16,583 nt of DNA, from positions 1 through 16,583 of the forward strand of contig JBJEQT010000057.1 of the NCBI GenBank assembly GCA_051881895.1, written 5' to 3'. This DNA is from UBA3818 sp051881895 (GTDB lineage Bacteria; Bacillota; Clostridia; Oscillospirales; Ruminococcaceae). The notes below the pieces were generated by a model, which did no database searches, was not told the origin of the DNA, and was given only the letters and a program-made list of their open reading frames with translations. The position numbers were made by a program, and so were the translations under genes. Shown here one piece after another: positions 13,004 to 16,583 of the stretch (position 1 is the stretch's first letter; every line of letters starts with the position of its first letter).

Positions 13004-13891
13004 ATGGAATATTACGCCGACGGAAAATCTTTCACATTCGAAACCGAAATCCACGACAACCCCGTTCTGCGGGAAAGTTTCTTTGGGCTGGCCCGGCAAA
13101 CTTTCCGCCTGGATTTCGAACCGTGGTATCAAGGCGGCGGCTGGCAGGACCGTTATCTGCCCCACGCGCTGGTTTATCATGGTCAGGTCGTGGCCAATGT
13201 TTCGGTCAACCGCATGGATTTCCTGCTGGACGGCGTCAGCCGTTCGTTGATTCAGTTGGGTACTGTCATGACCCATCCGGATTACCGCGGTATGGGCCTG
13301 TCCCGTTTTTTGATGGAGACCGTGCTGCGCATCTGGAACGGCCGATGTGACGGGGTTTATCTGTTTGCCAACGATACGGTATTGGACTTTTACCCCAAAT
13401 TTGGGTTTATCCGGGCGGAAGAAACACAATTTTTTCTTCCGGCAGCTCCGCAGTGCCAAATCCCCCTGCGCCGCTTGGACCCGGACATCCCCGCGGACCG
13501 ATCGCTTTTGTTAAACGCCTACCGCCGTTCCAATCCTTTTTCGGCGTTTTCCATGGAGAATAATGAAGGGCTGCTTCTGTTTTACGCGCTAGGGCCGTTT
13601 CGGGATTTCCTTTATGCCCCGCCCTGGGAAAACGCGGCCGTCATCCTGGAAAAAGACGGGGATACGCTGTTTTGCCACGAACTGTTGGGGCAATGGCCGG
13701 ATGATTTTGCCGAAACCTTGAACCGGCTGGCAAGCCCGGGCATCCGCCGAATCGGGCTGGGCTTTACGCCGAAGGATCAAAACCTTTCTTTTTCCTGTGC
13801 GCCGGGCGAAGAACACCTCTTCGTCCTGGCCGGCGGGGCAAATCCTTTCGCCGGGCAGAAACGCTTTTTCCCCCAGATTTCTCACGCCTGA
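13004..13891 (+). CDS. GNAT-family N-acetyltransferase
   Basis: This 295-residue protein starts at ATG 13004, ten bases after comM, with AAAGGAG overlapping the comM stop codon region. Residues ~10-140 are a GNAT domain: the acetyl-CoA loop is HPDYRGMGLSRFLME (91-105, R-G-x-G pattern), preceded by the beta-strand SLIQLGTVMT and followed by VYLFANDTVLDFYPKFGF, the usual closing strand. The C-terminal half (~150-295) is a second domain without motifs I recognise, as in Eis-like or two-domain GNATs. The substrate is unknown. Co-transcription with comM is likely because no terminator or promoter separates the two. A bidirectional terminator lies 13 bases after the stop. Confidence 0.88.
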   Translation: MEYYADGKSFTFETEIHDNPVLRESFFGLARQTFRLDFEPWYQGGGWQDRYLPHALVYHGQVVANVSVNRMDFLLDGVSRSLIQLGTVMTHPDYRGMGLSRFLMETVLRIWNGRCDGVYLFANDTVLDFYPKFGFIRAEETQFFLPAAPQCQIPLRRLDPDIPADRSLLLNAYRRSNPFSAFSMENNEGLLLFYALGPFRDFLYAPPWENAAVILEKDGDTLFCHELLGQWPDDFAETLNRLASPGIRRIGLGFTPKDQNLSFSCAPGEEHLFVLAGGANPFAGQKRFFPQISHA

Positions 13892-13904
13892 GCCGAATCC
13901 AACA

Positions 13905-13936
13905 AAAAAGCGGGAGTCTTTTCGCTCCCGCTTTTT
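13905..13936. terminator. Bidirectional terminator between convergent GNAT gene and rlmH
   Basis: A perfect 12-bp stem, aaaaagcgggag (13905-13916) with ctcccgcttttt (13925-13936), has an 8-nt loop. A on one side and T on the other make a working terminator on both strands. The rlmH stop codon (13935-13937) lies on its edge. Confidence 0.92.
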
Positions 13937-14417
13937 ATTTATGATATTTTCCTCCGCTTAATATCTGATATCCCCGATAGATTTGTTCCAGCAGCATCAC
14001 CCGCGCCAATTGGTGCGGAAAGGTCATTCGGGACATGGAAAGCTTGCGGTCCGCCCGCTCTTTCACCGCCTGGGACAATCCGAAAGACCCGCCGATCACA
14101 AACGTCAGGTCAGACTTGCCGCTGACCGCCGCCTGCCGGAAGATTCCGGCCAGTTCTTCAGAGTTTTGCTGTTTTCCTTCAATGCACAAAACGATCACCA
14201 AGCTTCCCGCCGCGATTTTGGAAAGAATCCGGCGTCCTTCCTCTTCCATCCCTGCGGTGATCTGCGCCAAAGACGGATTCTGCGGCAGCCGCTCCTCTTC
14301 GATTTCCTGAATGGAAAGCCTGCAAAAAGCGCCCAGTCGTTTTTGATATTCCGCCGCCGCTTCCCGCCAATACGCTTCTTTTAATTTACCCACGCACAAA
14401 ACTGTCACTGACTGCAT
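13935..14417 (-). CDS. rlmH: 23S rRNA (pseudouridine1915-N3)-methyltransferase RlmH
   Basis: The start is ATG at 14417, behind GGGAGG; the frame opens 17 codons earlier without an RBS. The product has 160 residues, the normal RlmH length. The N-terminus VTVLCVGKLKEAYWREA and the SPOUT-knot C-terminus, VIGGSFGLSQAVKERAD and FPHQLARVMLLEQIYRGYQI then GGKYHK, are nearly textbook. The enzyme methylates pseudouridine 1915 in helix 69 of 23S rRNA in assembled ribosomes, using S-adenosylmethionine bound by the trefoil knot (IGGSFG, 108-113). It follows walJ by 41 bases on the same strand, an arrangement common in Firmicutes. Confidence 0.97.
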   Translation of the reverse strand: MQSVTVLCVGKLKEAYWREAAAEYQKRLGAFCRLSIQEIEEERLPQNPSLAQITAGMEEEGRRILSKIAAGSLVIVLCIEGKQQNSEELAGIFRQAAVSGKSDLTFVIGGSFGLSQAVKERADRKLSMSRMTFPHQLARVMLLEQIYRGYQILSGGKYHK

Positions 14418-14458
14418 TTTTTCCTCCCAAAATCCGGCTGCCTTTTCACCGCCGGTGG

Positions 14459-15250
14459 CTATAAACAAATCATGCTGCCCGGCTCATACCGCGGCGCTAC
14501 CTCCAGCCGATAATCCGTTTCCCGCTTCATCCCGGCCTGTGCCAGCGCCGACACCGACGTTTCCATTGCCAGGTCCGGCAGATTGTTCTCACGGCTTAAA
14601 TGTCCCAGTACGATCTGACGGGCGCCGGACCGGACCAATTCCGGCAAAAACGCGGCGCAATCCGCGTTGGACAGATGGCCGGAATCGCCATCGATCCTGC
14701 GTTTGAGCGGGTAGGGATAAAATCCGGCCATCAGCATATTCCTGTCATAGTTGGATTCCAGCAACACCAGATCGCACCCGCCGACCGCCTGCCGCACTGT
14801 GGGCGTTACCATACCCAGGTCCGTGGAAACCGCCATTTTTTTGCCGTTTCCGCTGATGGCCACATAGCCCACGCTATGGGCGCTGTCATGGGAGGTTTCA
14901 AAGGCCCCTATGTACAAATCACCGACGTTGATGCCCTGCACCGGCATTGGAACCGCTTTGGCCCCTGCAGGCAGATAATCCCGCTCTGCCAGAAAATCCA
15001 GCACTTCATCGGTGGCATACACCGGGACCTGCAGCTTTTTCAAAAGCACTTTTAGCCCTTTTATATGATCGGTATGCTCGTGGGTAATGAATACTGCCCC
15101 GATGCTTTCCCGGTCGATGCCCCGCGTTTCCAGCGCGGTTATGATTCCCCGGCAGCTGATTCCCGCGTCGACCAGCACGCCGCCAACTCCGCTGCCAATA
15201 TAGGTACTATTTCCGCTGCTGCCGCTGGCGAGCGTACAAAAACATGCCAT
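14459..15250 (-). CDS. walJ: WalJ/YycJ-type metallo-beta-lactamase-fold hydrolase
   Basis: This 263-residue protein starts at ATG 15250, preceded by AAAGGA. It begins with MACFCTLASGSSGNSTYIGS, where the SGSSGN stretch is diagnostic of the YycJ group. The zinc motif is ITHEHTDH (His57, His59, Asp61, His62); later ligands are probably in FETSHDSAHSVGY, STDLG (Asp) and VLGHLSREN. Such enzymes are thought to act as phosphodiesterases or nucleases on nucleic acid; in Bacillus and pneumococcus the gene sits with the walRK operon and has been tied to cell-wall and DNA-repair phenotypes. Here it is linked to rlmH and murA, and no walRK genes are visible. Confidence 0.92.
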   Translation of the reverse strand: MACFCTLASGSSGNSTYIGSGVGGVLVDAGISCRGIITALETRGIDRESIGAVFITHEHTDHIKGLKVLLKKLQVPVYATDEVLDFLAERDYLPAGAKAVPMPVQGINVGDLYIGAFETSHDSAHSVGYVAISGNGKKMAVSTDLGMVTPTVRQAVGGCDLVLLESNYDRNMLMAGFYPYPLKRRIDGDSGHLSNADCAAFLPELVRSGARQIVLGHLSRENNLPDLAMETSVSALAQAGMKRETDYRLEVAPRYEPGSMICL

Positions 15251-15270
15251 TGTGCCAATCCTTTCTGTCT

Positions 15271-15286
15271 GAATCTTGTCAGATTC
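15271..15286 (-). other. Small leader hairpin before walJ
   Basis: A 6-bp inverted repeat gaatct/agattc with a 4-nt loop lies about 20 bases upstream of the walJ start codon. It may affect translation or be incidental. I found no convincing promoter in the 130 bases between murA and walJ. Confidence 0.3.
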
Positions 15287-15333
15287 GTGGATTCCAGGCC
15301 GTCGAAGAAAAACCGCCCGGATTTTCGTTTTCT

Positions 15334-15368
15334 AAAAGAAATCGGCTCAGGCCATAGGCCAAAGCCGA
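15334..15368 (-). terminator. Terminator after murA
   Basis: On the minus strand tcggct (15368-15363) pairs with agccga (15347-15342), with an inner ggcc-tat-ggcc hairpin, followed by tttctttt. It lies 13 bases after the murA stop codon. Read-through would carry transcription into walJ. Confidence 0.8.
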
Positions 15369-15380
15369 AACCGTTTTCAT

Positions 15381-16583
15381 CTATCCGATTGCCCGCTGCA
15401 CATCCGCATCCGGCACCTCGATTTTTTCCATTTTAGCTCCCAGCCCACGGAACTTCTCTGCAACTGATTCATATCCCCGCTCAATATGGTGGATTTCCTC
15501 TACCTCTGTCCGCCCGCAGGCAATCAGCCCGGCAATGATCAGCGCCGCGCCGGCCCGCAGATCGGTGGCTTTTACCGGTGCGCCGGTGAGGCTTTCCACC
15601 CCTTCCACCACTGCAACTTTGCCGTCTACCTGGATTTTGGCGCCCATCCGCCGCAATTCATCCACATATTTGTATCGGTTATCCCATACGCCCTCGGTGA
15701 TGATGCTTGTCCCTTCTGCGACAGAAAGCATCACCGCCATCTGCGGCTGCAAATCCGTTGGGAAGCCCGGATGCGGCAGGGTTTTCAGGTTGATCTTTTT
15801 TAATGGGCCATTGCGGGTAACGCGAACCGCGTCGTCGAATTCCTCCACCGTCGCGCCCGCCGCCACCAGCTTCGCTGTAATGGATTCCAAATGTTTGGGT
15901 ATCACATTTTTCACCAGGACATCTCCGTTGGTAGCCGCCGCCGCGACCATAAAGGTTCCCGCCTCAATTTGATCCGGAATGATCGAATAGGTTGCGCCGT
16001 GCATATGCTCCACGCCGCGGATCTTTATCACGTCGGTACCCGCGCCGCGCACGTCCGCCCCCATAGAGTTTAAAAAGTTTGCCACATCGACCACATGCGG
16101 CTCCTTTGCCACATTTTCCAAAATCGTCAGGCCCTGCGCCCGAACCGCCGCCAACATGACATTGATCGTTGCGCCAACCGTAACGCCGTCAAAATAAATA
16201 TGGCTGCCGGTCAGTTTCTGCGCCTCGGCACAAATCATGCCATGGTCGATGGAAACATCCGCTCCCAGCGCTTCAAAACCTTTGATATGCTGGTCAATGG
16301 GGCGCACTCCGCCAAAATTGCATCCGCCGGGCATTGTCACAGACCCTTTGGAATAGCGGCCCAGCAACGAACCCAGAAAATAGTAAGAAGCTCTCATATT
16401 CCGGGCGATATCAAACGGCACCGAAGGGGCAATAATATGAGTAGCGTCGATTTCCACTGTGGTTTTATTGCGCATTTTGATTTTTGCGCCTAACTCCTGC
16501 AAAATCTGCAGGGAGATATTTACGTCATTGATATTTGGAATATTTTCCAAAACGCATGGCTCTTCTGCCAGCAGAACCGCAGG
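15381..16583 (-). CDS. murA: UDP-N-acetylglucosamine 1-carboxyvinyltransferase MurA (N-terminus cut by window edge)
   Basis: The frame stays open to the right edge. The bases beyond the apparent TTG start at 16550 read PAVLLAEEPCVLENIPNI, the usual MurA sequence before its first conserved block, so about 15-25 N-terminal residues are missing. Visible: 400 residues including MPGGCNFGGVRPIDQHIKGF, where the Cys is the catalytic residue that fosfomycin alkylates. Also seen are VGATINVMLAA, IPDQIEAGTFMVAAA, HPGFPTDLQPQMAV and RAGAALIIAGL, all MurA landmarks. It transfers enolpyruvate from PEP to UDP-GlcNAc, the first committed step of peptidoglycan synthesis, in the cytoplasm. The Cys predicts fosfomycin sensitivity at this target. 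Many Firmicutes have two murA copies, and which one this is cannot be decided here. Confidence 0.96.
   Translation of the reverse strand, partial: PAVLLAEEPCVLENIPNINDVNISLQILQELGAKIKMRNKTTVEIDATHIIAPSVPFDIARNMRASYYFLGSLLGRYSKGSVTMPGGCNFGGVRPIDQHIKGFEALGADVSIDHGMICAEAQKLTGSHIYFDGVTVGATINVMLAAVRAQGLTILENVAKEPHVVDVANFLNSMGADVRGAGTDVIKIRGVEHMHGATYSIIPDQIEAGTFMVAAAATNGDVLVKNVIPKHLESITAKLVAAGATVEEFDDAVRVTRNGPLKKINLKTLPHPGFPTDLQPQMAVMLSVAEGTSIITEGVWDNRYKYVDELRRMGAKIQVDGKVAVVEGVESLTGAPVKATDLRAGAALIIAGLIACGRTEVEEIHHIERGYESVAEKFRGLGAKMEKIEVPDADVQRAIG

Noticed and set aside
1..16583. CRISPR arrays, tRNA or rRNA genes
   Set aside because: No spaced direct-repeat arrays, cloverleaf-like segments or rRNA-like stretches were noticed on either strand.

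Overview
The window joins two kinds of DNA. Bases 1 to about 8050 are the right-hand end of an integrated temperate phage. Bases 8156 to 16583 are an ordinary chromosomal block. The chromosomal genes (murA, walJ/yycJ, rlmH, a yifB/comM-type ATPase, a phosphoglucomutase), the Gram-positive lysis genes and the strong AAGGAGG ribosome-binding sites point to a low- to mid-GC Firmicute, most likely a gut Clostridia/Oscillospiraceae-type anaerobe. Genus cannot be read from the sequence.

Phage part, left to right. The window opens inside the C-terminus of a reverse transcriptase of the type found in diversity-generating retroelements (DGRs). It overlaps the start of a 579-residue tail/adhesion protein with a DUF6273-like C-type-lectin fold and an Ig-like tail. 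Residues about 220-262 of that protein look like a DGR variable region. The matching template repeat was not found in the window and should lie upstream. Next come a putative carbohydrate-binding accessory protein, an XhlA-like membrane/coiled-coil protein, a two-enzyme endolysin (lysozyme plus NlpC/P60 or CHAP-like peptidase plus SH3-like repeats) with a convincing in-frame internal start, a small membrane protein and an LLH-family holin. A terminator separates this late block from a leftward gene for a membrane-anchored HIRAN-domain protein, probably expressed in the lysogen. An XRE repressor, a hicA-hicB toxin-antitoxin pair behind a perfect consensus promoter, and an IS30-family DDE transposase finish the phage. 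No inverted repeats flank the transposase gene closely, and it is the last phage gene before host DNA, so it may serve the phage as its own recombinase.

Host part. A leftward lipoprotein metallophosphoesterase gene ends 105 bp from the transposase stop. Upstream of it is a leftward alpha-phosphoglucomutase gene with a clear promoter. Divergent from that runs a rightward comM-GNAT acetyltransferase pair. It meets the leftward murA-walJ-rlmH series at a shared bidirectional terminator. murA runs off the right edge.

The parts most worth a second look are the DGR with its internal variable region, the transposase at the phage-host junction, the membrane-tethered HIRAN protein, the -10-centred motif shared by two phage promoters, and the internal start of the endolysin.
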